DNA of 64,000 bases, taken from JAMXLO01 sp963726125. Lineage in GTDB: Bacteria; Pseudomonadota; Alphaproteobacteria; Acetobacterales; Acetobacteraceae. Position numbers and translations under genes: made by a program. The stretch is taken from positions 930,001 to 994,000 of the forward strand of contig CAVSBG010000005.1 of NCBI GenBank assembly GCA_963726125.1. The letters run 5' to 3'. Below, one piece after another: positions 34,088 to 43,339 of the stretch. Positions within the stretch are counted from its first letter, which is position 1. Every line of letters starts with the position of its first letter. The notes below the pieces were generated by a model. It saw only the letters and a list, made by a program, of their open reading frames with translations, had not been told where the DNA came from and did no database searches.

Positions 34088-34972
34088 ATGGCCACCACCA
34101 CATTTAAAGTCTGCGACATCACGATCCACCGCGTGGTAGAGCAGGAAGGTCCCTTCTTCAATCCATTGGAATTCTTTCCAACGCTCACACCGGAGATACT
34201 GGAGGAAAATCGCGGCTGGATGACCGACGGTGGCTATATCGACCGCCAGAGCGGCCAGTTGGTGCTCTGTATCCAGTCCTACCTGGTTCAAACAAAGCAC
34301 CACAACATCCTCATTGATAGCTGTGTGGGCAATCACAAACCGCGCCCGACGCGTCCCTTCTGGAACATGTTGAACACCGACCGGTTCGAGAAAGGCCTCG
34401 CTGACACCGGGGTCACTGTCGATCAGATCGACTATGTCATGTGTACCCATCTGCACGTCGACCATGTAGGCTGGAACACCAAACTGGAGAACGGTCGGTG
34501 GGTTCCGACATTCCCAAAAGCCAAATACGTCTTTGCCGATCGGGAGCTTGCCTACTGGACCGAGACGGAAAAGGCTGATCCGTCCGCTGCCCCCTGGGTC
34601 ACAGATTCTGTCCTCCCCATCGTCGCAGCGAAGCGCGAGGAGGTGGTCAAGAGCGACTACCAGTTCAGCGAAATCATCAAGCTCCTGCCAACACCGGGCC
34701 ATACCATCGATCACTACTCGGTGCAGGTCGGCAAACCTGGCGAGGACGCGGTCATCACCGGCGATATGATCCACTCGCCATTGCAAGCCCGTTATCCCGA
34801 ACTCGGCATGCGGGTCGACTACAGTTCCGCTCAGGCAGGAGAATCACGCCGCCAGCTGTTCAACTGCCTATGCGACACATCCACTTTGATTTGCACGGCG
34901 CACTTCCCGTCACCGTCCTCCGGTCGGATGAAACGCTGGGCCGACGGCTTCAAGTTCGAGGCAGTGGAGTGA
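34088..34972 (+). CDS. MBL-fold metallo-hydrolase
   Basis: A 294-residue metallo-beta-lactamase-fold enzyme. Metal ligands: HLHVDHVGW (H-x-H-x-D-H, about residues 121-129), His in PTPGHTID, Asp in AVITGDMIHS, and a late His in LICTAHFPSPSSG. The type resembles lactonase-like and quorum-quenching MBL proteins but lacks a specific signature for one substrate. It lies 74 bases after the small AtuA gene, probably in the same transcript; TTGGGAGG stands about 10 bases before the ATG. It converges with and overlaps the LacI gene by 23 bases. Confidence 0.88.
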   Translation: MATTTFKVCDITIHRVVEQEGPFFNPLEFFPTLTPEILEENRGWMTDGGYIDRQSGQLVLCIQSYLVQTKHHNILIDSCVGNHKPRPTRPFWNMLNTDRFEKGLADTGVTVDQIDYVMCTHLHVDHVGWNTKLENGRWVPTFPKAKYVFADRELAYWTETEKADPSAAPWVTDSVLPIVAAKREEVVKSDYQFSEIIKLLPTPGHTIDHYSVQVGKPGEDAVITGDMIHSPLQARYPELGMRVDYSSAQAGESRRQLFNCLCDTSTLICTAHFPSPSSGRMKRWADGFKFEAVE

Positions 34973-36065
34973 GCGCTGCATCACGTTGCCTTGTAGCAGG
35001 TGCGGTGCTTCTTCGGATGATCAGCTCCGCCTCCAGTTGCGGCGGGCTTTCCGTCGTGCCCGTCTCCAGATGACTGATGATGTAGCTGGCGATCTTCTCG
35101 CCCATCAGGCGGCTAGGCACACGGGCCGTGGTCAACGGCGGGTCGAGATGTGCGGACATATCCGTATCGTCGAAGCCAACAATGCTGAGGTCTCCTGGAA
35201 TCGCCAGGCCAAGCTCTTTGGCCTCGATCATGGCGCCGGTGGCTATATAGTCATTCGTGCATACCAGAGCCGTCGGACTCAAATCGTCGTCCGCCAAGAT
35301 CCGGCGCATTCCCTCGCGTCCGCTGGCGATATGGCGGCTGTTCACACGCACGAAGTGCTGCGGTCGGATCGCGAGGCCTGATCGTGCGAGCGTATCCTGG
35401 ACGGCGGTTATCCGTAGCTGGATGCGATCATTTTCCTCTCGGTCGTGCGCGATCATACCGAAATTGCGATGACCCAGTGCCAGCAGATGCTCCGTCAGCC
35501 GGGTGGATGCTGCGTAGTTGTCGAAACCGATGCATGTGTGTCGCTTGTCCCGACCGCTCGTGTAGGTGATGACGTATGGGACATTCTGTGATCGCAGGAG
35601 ATCGAACAGCGCATCCGGGTGCGCCTCGCCGACCAATACCAGGTATTCCACTCCGCGCTCGACGAGCTTGCGAGCCTGCTGTAGACGCAACTCATCCGCC
35701 AAGTCCGCGCAGCACAGGATCAGGGTGTAGTGTGCGGCTGCCAGATCCTGCTGCAGCGCCTCGATCAATGCAGCAAAGTTCTGATGACTGAGCGTCGGGA
35801 TCATAACGCCAACGGTACGTGTCCGCAACGAAGCCAGGGCCTTGGCAACACCGTTCGGCACCCATTTCAAGTCCTGCGATGCCTGAGCAATGCGATCCCG
35901 CAGCACCTGCGATACGAGGTTTGGGGTGTTCAGGGCACGCGACACGGACGCGGTCGAGACCCCAGCCTGGCGGGCCACATCCTCCAGCTTTACCGAGGCC
36001 CCGCTGGACTTGCGCGGTCGGCGATGCGTCCTTGAGGTCGGTTCGGCGACATCGCCCCTAATCAC
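34950..36065 (-). CDS. LacI-family transcriptional regulator
   Basis: The helix-turn-helix (VKLEDVARQAGVSTASVSRALN) with its hinge helix is followed by a periplasmic-binding-like sugar domain (VGVMIPTLSHQNFAALIEAL; SIVGFDDTDMSAHLDPPLTT), ending about residue 370. I chose GTG 36065 (VIRGDVAEP..., about 25 residues before the HTH) with a GGGGCGA element just upstream. The frame is open to 36185, but the extra residues would be read through an intergenic direct repeat. It faces the twin sugar-binding proteins and probably represses them. Confidence 0.9.
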   Translation of the reverse strand: MIRGDVAEPTSRTHRRPRKSSGASVKLEDVARQAGVSTASVSRALNTPNLVSQVLRDRIAQASQDLKWVPNGVAKALASLRTRTVGVMIPTLSHQNFAALIEALQQDLAAAHYTLILCCADLADELRLQQARKLVERGVEYLVLVGEAHPDALFDLLRSQNVPYVITYTSGRDKRHTCIGFDNYAASTRLTEHLLALGHRNFGMIAHDREENDRIQLRITAVQDTLARSGLAIRPQHFVRVNSRHIASGREGMRRILADDDLSPTALVCTNDYIATGAMIEAKELGLAIPGDLSIVGFDDTDMSAHLDPPLTTARVPSRLMGEKIASYIISHLETGTTESPPQLEAELIIRRSTAPATRQRDAALTPLPRT

Positions 36066-36111
36066 GCTCGCCCCGTCGCTGCAGGGGAACTGCGCAATGT
36101 ACGTCGCAGTG

Positions 36112-36138
36112 TATTGGTTGGGCAGTATATTGGTTGGG
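36112..36138. repeat. Short direct repeat TATTGGTTGGG x2
   Basis: Eleven bases at 36112-36122 recur at 36128-36138, a 16-base period (about one and a half helical turns). It lies in the intergenic region between the LacI start (36065) and the first binding-protein gene. It may be a site for an activator or chance duplication. Confidence 0.4.
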
Positions 36139-36192
36139 TCGCTGCAAGCTTCACCGCATTGCACTCTCAATCCACCGGCGCGCATACAGCTA

Positions 36193-36204
36193 GTAAGCGA
36201 TTAC
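36193..36204. promoter_or_regulatory. LacI-family operator GTAAGCGATTAC
   Basis: The site contains the AA-n-CG-n-TT core that LacI/PurR-type regulators recognise, with symmetric outer bases GTAA...TTAC. It lies between the divergent LacI and binding-protein genes, 156 bases before the ATG at 36350. A weaker relative, GTAACCGCTAAC, occurs at 36303-36314. Binding by the adjacent LacI protein is inference from position and consensus. Confidence 0.6.
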
Positions 36205-36349
36205 AGGTGGAGATGTCCAGTCTGGGCAGCCTGGTTTCTAAAGCGCCTGTCAGTTCCACCGCCGTCCGCCTTGACCTCGGGGGATTCGCTGAGGCATGCT
36301 GTGTAACCGCTAACATTGGCCGGCGACAAGGTCTCGGGGGGAATTCGGA

Positions 36350-37582
36350 ATGCTGCGAACCACTGCCGCTGTCCTCCTGGCGGCCAGCACGACGCAGCCG
36401 GCTGCGGCGCAGCCCGCCGATGTCATCCATTTCTGGACCAGTGGCGGTGAGTCCCGCGCGGTCGCGGTGTTCGCCCGGGAATATGACAAGCGCGGCGGCA
36501 AGTGGATCGACGATCCGGCGGTGGGGCCGCAAGCCGAGACAGCATTGGCGATGAACCGGATTGCAGGTGGCAATCCGCCGACGGCTATGCAATGGCAGAC
36601 AGGCGCGCCGACACGCGAACTTGCGCAGCAAGGTTTGCTGGCGGACCTCGATTGGCTGGCCGAGGCCGGGCGTTGGAAACAGACTTTGCCGCCGCTCCTG
36701 TTGCAGAACGTCACGGTTGATGGCCACATCTACAGTGCGCCGGTCGACATCCACGGCGCCAACTGGATGTTCTACAGCACGAAGATTTTCCAGGAGCTGA
36801 AACTCCAGCCGCCGAAGAGTTGGGACGAGTTTTTCACCGCGGCTCCCAAGCTGCAGGCTGCCGGCTACATCCCGATCGCCTTTGGTGCGAATGCGCAGCA
36901 GGAGAGTTGGCTGTTCATGGCGCTGCTGGCGGCTGTCGGGGGCAGCGACGTCTATCGTGCGGTCGCGGTCGATCACGATGCGAAGGTGGCCGGCAGCGCG
37001 CGCGTCGAGGCGGCGTTCGATTTGATGGGGCGGCTGCGCCAGTACGTCGACGCGGGCAGCCCCAATCGAAAATGGAACGACACGCTCGCGCTGGTGGAGA
37101 CCAACAAAGCGGCGCTGATGGTCGTGGGCGACTGGGCGAAGGGCGACTTCTCGGCCGCCAATCTGACACTCGACAAGGATTACGGGTGCGAACTCGCGCC
37201 GGGCACGTCGGATTCGTACATCATGACGATTGATGCGTTCGCGTTTCCAAAGACCGACAAGCCCGAACAGATCCAGGCGCAGCACAAGCTGGCCGAACTG
37301 ATGATGGACCCGGCTGTGCAGACCGAGTTCACGCGCTACAAGGGTTCAGTGCCGTCAAGGCTGGATGCCAACATCGCCGTGCTGGATCGCTGCGCGAAGC
37401 AGGGCCAGCAAATAATGGCGATGGGCCCGGCGCACCAACTGCCGCATTTCTATCTGGTGTTCACTCCGGATAGCTATGGGCAGTACATCGATCTGCTTGC
37501 ACAGTACTGGGCGAATCCGAACATGTCGGCCGCGGATGCAACGAAGAAGTTCGCCAGCATCATCGCCACCGCGGGCCACTGA
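36350..37582 (+). CDS. Carbohydrate ABC transporter substrate-binding protein (family 1), copy 1
   Basis: A 410-residue periplasmic protein with a signal peptide ending about AAAQPAD. Family 1 sugar-binding features: IHFWTSGGESRAVAVFAREYDKRGG, NPPTAMQWQTGAPTRELAQQ, APVDIHGANWMFYSTKIFQEL, PKSWDEFFTAAPKLQAAGY, and FPKTDKPEQIQ near the end. GGGGGGA at 36336-36342 precedes the ATG. The next gene is a close paralogue; no permease or ATPase gene adjoins. Likely regulated by the neighbouring LacI protein. Confidence 0.9.
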   Translation: MLRTTAAVLLAASTTQPAAAQPADVIHFWTSGGESRAVAVFAREYDKRGGKWIDDPAVGPQAETALAMNRIAGGNPPTAMQWQTGAPTRELAQQGLLADLDWLAEAGRWKQTLPPLLLQNVTVDGHIYSAPVDIHGANWMFYSTKIFQELKLQPPKSWDEFFTAAPKLQAAGYIPIAFGANAQQESWLFMALLAAVGGSDVYRAVAVDHDAKVAGSARVEAAFDLMGRLRQYVDAGSPNRKWNDTLALVETNKAALMVVGDWAKGDFSAANLTLDKDYGCELAPGTSDSYIMTIDAFAFPKTDKPEQIQAQHKLAELMMDPAVQTEFTRYKGSVPSRLDANIAVLDRCAKQGQQIMAMGPAHQLPHFYLVFTPDSYGQYIDLLAQYWANPNMSAADATKKFASIIATAGH

Positions 37583-37606
37583 GTTTCCGGCAAAGGAGCA
37601 CGAGAG

Positions 37607-38848
37607 ATGACGAAAGCGCGTTGGCTCGCCGTCGTCGGCGTGGCGGGGATGCTCGCCGCGACCGCAGCGTCTGCGCAGAGGGCGGACGTGATCCACTTCT
37701 ACACGAGCAGTGGTGAATCGCTCGCGATCGGCGTGTTCGCCAAGGAATACAACAAGCGCGGGGGAACCTGGCTGGACGATCCGGCGGTGGGACCGCAGGC
37801 GGAATTGGCGCTGGCGATGAATTGCATTGCCGGCGGCAATCCGCCCGCGGCGATGCAATGGCCGGTCGGTGCTCCGACGCGCGAACTCTACGAGCAGGGA
37901 ATGCTGAGTACGTTGGATGACCTCGCGGCGGCGGGCAACTGGGCGAAGAACCTGCCTCCGATCATTCTACGCAACGTGATGTTCGATGGCCATTTCGTCA
38001 CGGCGCCGGTGGACATCCATGGTGCCAACTGGATGTTCTACAGCACCAAGGTGTTCAAGGCGGTCAATCTTGAGCCGCCGAAGACCTGGGACGACTTCTT
38101 CGCGATGGCCTCGAAACTGCAAGCGGCTGGCTATATCCCGTTGGCGTACGGCGCGAACGCGCAGCAAGAGGGCTGGCTGTTCATGGCGCTGCTGGCGGGG
38201 ATTGCCGGCAGCGAAACCTACCTGGCGGTCGCAGTGCAGCATGATCCGAAGGCGGCGGGCAGCGAGGGCGTGCGCAAGGTGTTCGAGACGATGGGCAAGC
38301 TACGTCAGTACGTCGATGCCGGCAGCCCCAACCGCAAATGGAACGACACTCTGGCACTGGTGGAAACCAACAAGGCGGCACTTATGATCGTGGGCGACTG
38401 GGCGAAGGGCGATCTCGCGGCGGCCAATCTGAAGATCGATGAGGACTGGGGCTGTGCGCTGGCTCCCGGCAGCCAGGATGCCTACATCATGCAAACCAAT
38501 TCGTTTGCATTCCCGAAGACAGACAAGCCTGAACAGATCGCCGCGCAGCGCAAGTTGGCGGACGTGTTCATGGATCCGGCAGTGCAGACCGAATACACGT
38601 TCTACAAAGGCTCGATCCCGTCACGGCAGGACGCGAATATCAAGTCGTTGGACCGTTGCGCACAGCTCGCGCAAACTGTGATGGCGAAAGGGCCGGCGCA
38701 TCAACTGCCGCATTTCATCCTGTCGTTCACGCCGGACATCCTCGGGCAGATGTATGACGTGCTGGGGAATTTCTGGAGCCATCCCGATATGTCGCCGGCC
38801 GAGGCCACAAGGCAGTTCGCAGCGATCGTGGCAAGTATTCCGAAGTGA
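37607..38848 (+). CDS. Carbohydrate ABC transporter substrate-binding protein (family 1), copy 2
   Basis: A 413-residue secreted protein that aligns end to end with the preceding one, well over half identical by eye, including the VDIHGANWMFYSTK and VDAGSPNRKWNDTLALVETNK stretches. AAGGAG about ten bases before the ATG gives a strong ribosome-binding site. The signal peptide ends near AASAQRAD. Tandem duplication followed by divergence is evident, perhaps for related sugars. No transporter membrane components follow. Confidence 0.9.
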   Translation: MTKARWLAVVGVAGMLAATAASAQRADVIHFYTSSGESLAIGVFAKEYNKRGGTWLDDPAVGPQAELALAMNCIAGGNPPAAMQWPVGAPTRELYEQGMLSTLDDLAAAGNWAKNLPPIILRNVMFDGHFVTAPVDIHGANWMFYSTKVFKAVNLEPPKTWDDFFAMASKLQAAGYIPLAYGANAQQEGWLFMALLAGIAGSETYLAVAVQHDPKAAGSEGVRKVFETMGKLRQYVDAGSPNRKWNDTLALVETNKAALMIVGDWAKGDLAAANLKIDEDWGCALAPGSQDAYIMQTNSFAFPKTDKPEQIAAQRKLADVFMDPAVQTEYTFYKGSIPSRQDANIKSLDRCAQLAQTVMAKGPAHQLPHFILSFTPDILGQMYDVLGNFWSHPDMSPAEATRQFAAIVASIPK

Positions 38849-38987
38849 GGGAAGCGATTGGTCCAGTTGGCTCAGTTCAAGCCATCATTCCGCGACCGAC
38901 CTTCGCGCCGTTACATTCCTTGTCCGAACACTCAGGCGACACCAGAACCGAGCGCGCGCACATTTGGCGTGTGGCTTCGTCGGACGT

Positions 38988-39537
38988 TCACGCCGCCAAC
39001 GCCCCGCGCCACGGATCTGTTTCCATCGCCCGCCTGATCTGTGACCGCGCCGTCTCGCTGTCACTGAACGCGATGCCGAGCACACCGCCGCTTGATACAC
39101 GGACCACTTTTGCCGGTACTTTGCTGCCACCTTCGACCAATTCAAAGGACAGCTCGGTGCTCATTGCAAGGGGCTGATCGGACCGCACTGCGGCGCCGCC
39201 CTCGGACACGTCCATGATCACGACCTGAATGGCATCCTGCCCCGGAATGAACAGCCTTGCCTTCAGGCTCTCGACCCCAAATCGCTCGAAGCGTCGCCGC
39301 TCCCCGGAGTTGGTTCGCACCTTGACCAGGAACCGCTCCACTTCCGCGCACAACGCGCTGATCTCCTTGTCGATGCCAGCGGTGCCGGTAAGCACTTCGC
39401 GGCTGGCCGTGCCGGCCTGTCCCGCAACCGAAACGACTTCGCTCATGGCATGCGCCGATTGCACCGTCGCGCCGGACAATGGCGGTTACCACGAGGACAA
39501 CCAGCGTGGTAACGCGGGCTTGCAGGCTCAGGTGCAA
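38988..39537 (-). pseudogene. Remnant of a methyl-accepting chemotaxis protein with C-terminal PilZ domain
   Basis: The frame opening at 39537 encodes MHLSLQARVTTLVVLVVTAIV, a typical receptor signal anchor, but then loses sense. From 39479 another frame encodes the last MCP helix (SGATVQSAHAMSEVVSVAG... ending CAEVERFLVKVRTN) and a PilZ domain (ERRRFERFGVESLKARLF, then DVSEGGAAVRSDQPL), which binds cyclic-di-GMP in other proteins. The sensor, second membrane helix, HAMP and signalling tip, several hundred residues, are missing. This looks like an internal deletion that also shifted the frame. A TTG-initiated PilZ fragment might still be made. Confidence 0.75.
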
Positions 39538-39573
39538 GGTTCGACCTCCGCTGGTAGCTCAAGCTATGATGGA

Positions 39574-40329
39574 TCAGGGCGTATAGGGCGCACCGACGTA
39601 GTGAGTGAAGATTTGCCCGGTGGTGCCGTCGCTGACCAGCTTTTCCACCACCTTGTCCAATTCCTGTGCCTCGGGGGAGCCTGCCTTGGCACTGGTTACC
39701 TGGAAGCCCATCTTTACCTCGCCGTAGTCCAATTCATCGCCCATGTCGGCAGTCATCTTGAGATTGTTCAATGCGTAGGTGAATCCGGCCTTTATGCTGC
39801 ACCAGCCATCGAGACGGCCCGCTGCCAGCCTATGGATGGCGCTGTCGTAGTTGTCCTGGCTGACCCGGTGGATCGCGGCATCACCATCGACCAGCGGGCC
39901 GCAACTGCCGCCGCGCAGATAGCCGACCTCGGTGAAGTTATGCAGGTCGTCGAGCTTTTTGAGTGAGAGGCCTTTGCGGGCGACTGCCACCATCGGCACT
40001 TTGCTCACCACGGCTATGAATGGGCCCGCTTCAGCAATGGCTGGACTCACCACGCCGAAGGCGTAGTCCACTCCCCCGGTCTTGAGCTCCTGCAACATTC
40101 GCCCGTACGGCATGAACCTGAGTTCGATCGGTACATGAGTGTTCTTTGCGATCGCGTCTGCCAGATCGGCATAAATTCCGCGCTGTCCTTCTGGATTGGC
40201 TGCTGCCAACCCAAATGGCGGCAGGTTCTCGGGAACGCCGACAGTGGCTGCCTGGGCCCGCGAGACAGCGAGCACCGCGATGCCAGCAATCAGCAGGTGG
40301 CTGAGGATCCAACTCTTCCTGTGCCTCAT
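39574..40329 (-). CDS. Extracellular solute-binding protein, family 3
   Basis: A 251-residue periplasmic protein of the amino-acid/polar-solute binding family. The signal peptide is MRHRKSWILSHLLIAGIAVLAV, ending about AQA; ATG 40329 is chosen because it begins this peptide, with AAAGGA upstream, although the frame is open to 40368. Family features: VGVPENLPPFGLAAANPEGQ, GIYADLADAIAK, MPYGRMLQELKTGGVDYAFG. No ABC permease is nearby; such orphans often serve as sensors or share other transporters. Confidence 0.85.
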   Translation of the reverse strand: MRHRKSWILSHLLIAGIAVLAVSRAQAATVGVPENLPPFGLAAANPEGQRGIYADLADAIAKNTHVPIELRFMPYGRMLQELKTGGVDYAFGVVSPAIAEAGPFIAVVSKVPMVAVARKGLSLKKLDDLHNFTEVGYLRGGSCGPLVDGDAAIHRVSQDNYDSAIHRLAAGRLDGWCSIKAGFTYALNNLKMTADMGDELDYGEVKMGFQVTSAKAGSPEAQELDKVVEKLVSDGTTGQIFTHYVGAPYTP

Positions 40330-40534
40330 GGCCGGTGTGTCCTTTCGAGGAATGCTGGCAAGGAGCACTGATACCCCTCAAAGGAGCGTCTAACCCGGGA
40401 GCCATTAACAAAAGGCAAAACATCGGTTGGTGCATTCGGGACGCAGCGCAAGATAATCAGACAATCGCAGCCCGGCCGAGGGCATTGGCGGCGCGCGACA
40501 CAAAGCCTCGGCGTTCAGCAGCGCGTCGCGGCGT

Positions 40535-43339
40535 TTACCTCGAAGGGCTTCCAGCGGCTTGGGTAGAACCTGAGCCGCCTGGCGGTATGAGGAGATAAAA
40601 ATCGCTGCGCACGTCGGAGAACGCGAGGTATACGTCCTTGTCAGGAATATAGCTGAACCCGCCATACAGGTTGCCCGTCGCGGCAGGTGGACCGTCAGGG
40701 ATATCGATTTTCCCAAGGATGTTGACCACCTTGGTTTTATAGTTGGGATACAGAAAATACACCGCACTGCCACCACCCCAGGCAACGAACGCGCCCAGAT
40801 TTGGATTGTACGTGAGCCCGACAACGTTGGTATGATTCAAGAGATCTACGTCGCCCGTCACGGTCCAGCCGACGTCGGGGACAAATTGCGATCGCGCGCT
40901 GTACTTGGTCATTGACAACCCATTGAGGTTCCACATCGCGATGTCGCCCCGTCCGCTGCCGTTGCCGACCCCGACCACCATCGCCCAGTGGTGCGTGGTG
41001 TCCACCGAGACGGCGCCGATCATGTCGCCGTAGGGCCAGGTTGCATTGACCAGTACGTCCGCCGGCGGAGTCCGGTTGAAGTCGATGAGGCGGCCACCGC
41101 GAGCGGCGTAGGCGCGGTTGCCAGCGGTATAGGCGAGACCGGTGACCGGATCGAATATCCAGAGCGGCGGAGAAACCGATCCAAGGGCATTGTTCTGGTC
41201 TGCGAGCATCTTCCAAGCTGCGGTTGACGGGAGCGGCAGCTTCGAGGATGCCAGCGGATTGAAGCTCCAAAGGTCTTCCGAGTACCCGCCATACTCGCCC
41301 GAGGGACCTGCACAGGAGCCGATACCGTGCACGGCACTCTGACCAACGACGATGGTCTTGGTGTGCGGATTCCAAGATGCCGTTCCCTCGACGCCGCTTG
41401 GTGCACGGATGACACTACCGTCGGAGCTGAGGTGGAGAGCGGCATTGCAGCCTGGGAGGTTCAAAAGACTGTCGCCGGGAACCGATGCAATTTCTTTTGT
41501 CTGCTTGACCTTATCTGGCTTCGTAATAAGTTCCGGACGCAAGGTATTCAGGTTGAAGCCATAGACCTCGTTGCCGTAATAGTTCTTGTAGCCTGCATCA
41601 CCCATCAGATACCAGGTTGCGGTATCCGGAACGTAGACGCCGGTCGTGGGGCCAGCGCACGCCGGGCCAGTTCCAAGGTTTTCCTTGTACTCGGCATGAT
41701 CCCCCTGACAGATGGTTGATATTGCCGAGTTGGGAATATTGCGCCACGTGTATGTGCCGAGTGCTGCCGCGGCCGGCGACTGGTTGACCAAGACCGACAA
41801 TGCTTTCGACGCAGTACCGCCCGCACCCAGGCAGGTAATCGTGTAGGACTTGCTCGAGTTCAGGGCGGGTGAGGTGAAGTGGCCGGACGTGGGCTGCGCG
41901 CCAGACCAGTCGCCGGTGGCCATGCATCGGGACGCGCCAGTCGACGACCAGGTAAGGGTCACCGGGGTGTCATATGCGACCGGCGAAGTGGAGTTGAAGA
42001 GAACGACCGGCGCCTCAGGCGTTATCTGGTTGGGCGCGTACTGATAGGCGCCGGCGTCAAGTCCTTTGGAGGCCGGACGCGCAATCCCGGAAGCGGGGAA
42101 CTGGAACTGGTAAAGCGGCTTGAGCGAAAACCCGTTCACGGACCCAGGATCAATGCCGGCATTGACGGCGGGCGAGGCGGCAGTGAGGAAGTAGTTGCGA
42201 TCCGCCTGCTTGAAGAATCCGGGTTCGTTCGTGATGACGTTATGCTGCTCCCGCAGCACGCCCGCGCCCGGCCCATCTGCTAAATGGGAAGACGACGAAA
42301 GGCCGACGACCAGATTGTTGACCATGTTCGCCTCAGTCACGCCGGGACCGACCAGCAGCACCCAGCGATTATCCGGGGCTGGGTAGGCGTTCACGATGGT
42401 ATTGCTGGCGATGTATAGTTTCTGGACCGGGTTGGTGGCGCCTTCCTCCGCGTAGGCCATCACGTTGCCATTCTGTCCATTCGGGCCCTTCTGGATGATG
42501 TTGCCAACAATATAGGTCAGGCCGCCATTGGAGATGTCGACCTCGTAGCTCGCGTTGCCCGTTGCTTCGTCGGTGAGACGGTTATACAGGATGTAATTGG
42601 TCTTGGCGCGCGACTTCACCTCGTGACCGGTGTTAGCGTCATGCGAATAGCTGAACCGCAGCACGAAACTGTCCGTGTTCGTCCCGTTGCTGATATATAT
42701 ATTATGTCCACACCCGGCTGCGTCGAGGCAGTTCCCATTGCCGCTGAACTCGCTGCGATCAATAACGATATTGGCGGGAACGCTGGGAGTAAGTAGTACG
42801 CCGTTCTGGCTGCTCTCGAAATACGAGTTGGTGATATAGACGTAACCGCCGCCGTCGAGCCGGATACCAGCGTCATTGCGGCTCGGACCTTGAACGCCGA
42901 TGAACGCTATGTTGGCGATGATCATGTTGGTGCCGCGGGGATTGAAGATGCCTTTGTCCCCTGTGATGGCACAGCCGGTCGCGTTGAAGGTTGCCCGGCC
43001 GTCCACGCCGATGACTGTGATGTTGTTGGCGCTCCAGACGATGCTTTGCTCCGTGCAACCGTAGGTGCCCGAGTCGATCTCGACTACATCGCCGTCCTGT
43101 AGCTGCCTGGAAATAGAGGAGAACGTCTTGTACTGTTGTTTGGCCCCGACGTGCCAGACCTTGCCGGTACCGAAAACACCCGTCGGCGCCTTCACTGCGT
43201 CGAGCTGCGGATTGTATGGCGGGATGATGTCGGGTGCGCCGGCGGCAGGGGCTTTCACGGGGCCGGCCGCGTGGGCGCAACTGGTCGCGAGCAAGCCGAG
43301 CACGACGACGACCGAGAGCGGCCAGGCAGTTGTTCGCAT
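40535..43339 (-). CDS. Large exported right-handed beta-helix protein with Ig-like domain
   Basis: A 934-residue exported protein. ATG 43339 starts a signal peptide (MRTTAWPLSVVVVLGLLATS, ending CAHA); the open frame extends to 43453. Residues about 60-430 read as parallel beta-helix rungs (NIAFIGVQG, YVYITNSYFESSQNG, NIVIDRSEFSGNG) and finish with GLDAGAYQY, the usual end of such domains. Next comes an Ig-like domain (PVTLTWSSTGASRCMATGDWSG). The C-terminal 350 residues contain aromatic, Gly-rich blade-like repeats suggesting a beta-propeller. Beta-helix proteins commonly bind or cleave polysaccharide; no catalytic motif was identified. It stands alone, 255 bases from galE. Confidence 0.75.
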   Translation of the reverse strand: MRTTAWPLSVVVVLGLLATSCAHAAGPVKAPAAGAPDIIPPYNPQLDAVKAPTGVFGTGKVWHVGAKQQYKTFSSISRQLQDGDVVEIDSGTYGCTEQSIVWSANNITVIGVDGRATFNATGCAITGDKGIFNPRGTNMIIANIAFIGVQGPSRNDAGIRLDGGGYVYITNSYFESSQNGVLLTPSVPANIVIDRSEFSGNGNCLDAAGCGHNIYISNGTNTDSFVLRFSYSHDANTGHEVKSRAKTNYILYNRLTDEATGNASYEVDISNGGLTYIVGNIIQKGPNGQNGNVMAYAEEGATNPVQKLYIASNTIVNAYPAPDNRWVLLVGPGVTEANMVNNLVVGLSSSSHLADGPGAGVLREQHNVITNEPGFFKQADRNYFLTAASPAVNAGIDPGSVNGFSLKPLYQFQFPASGIARPASKGLDAGAYQYAPNQITPEAPVVLFNSTSPVAYDTPVTLTWSSTGASRCMATGDWSGAQPTSGHFTSPALNSSKSYTITCLGAGGTASKALSVLVNQSPAAAALGTYTWRNIPNSAISTICQGDHAEYKENLGTGPACAGPTTGVYVPDTATWYLMGDAGYKNYYGNEVYGFNLNTLRPELITKPDKVKQTKEIASVPGDSLLNLPGCNAALHLSSDGSVIRAPSGVEGTASWNPHTKTIVVGQSAVHGIGSCAGPSGEYGGYSEDLWSFNPLASSKLPLPSTAAWKMLADQNNALGSVSPPLWIFDPVTGLAYTAGNRAYAARGGRLIDFNRTPPADVLVNATWPYGDMIGAVSVDTTHHWAMVVGVGNGSGRGDIAMWNLNGLSMTKYSARSQFVPDVGWTVTGDVDLLNHTNVVGLTYNPNLGAFVAWGGGSAVYFLYPNYKTKVVNILGKIDIPDGPPAATGNLYGGFSYIPDKDVYLAFSDVRSDFYLLIPPGGSGSTQAAGSPSR

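Noticed and set aside
38850..39178. Short plus-strand frames after the second sugar-binding gene
   Set aside because: They are antisense to the PilZ domain of the receptor remnant and look non-coding.
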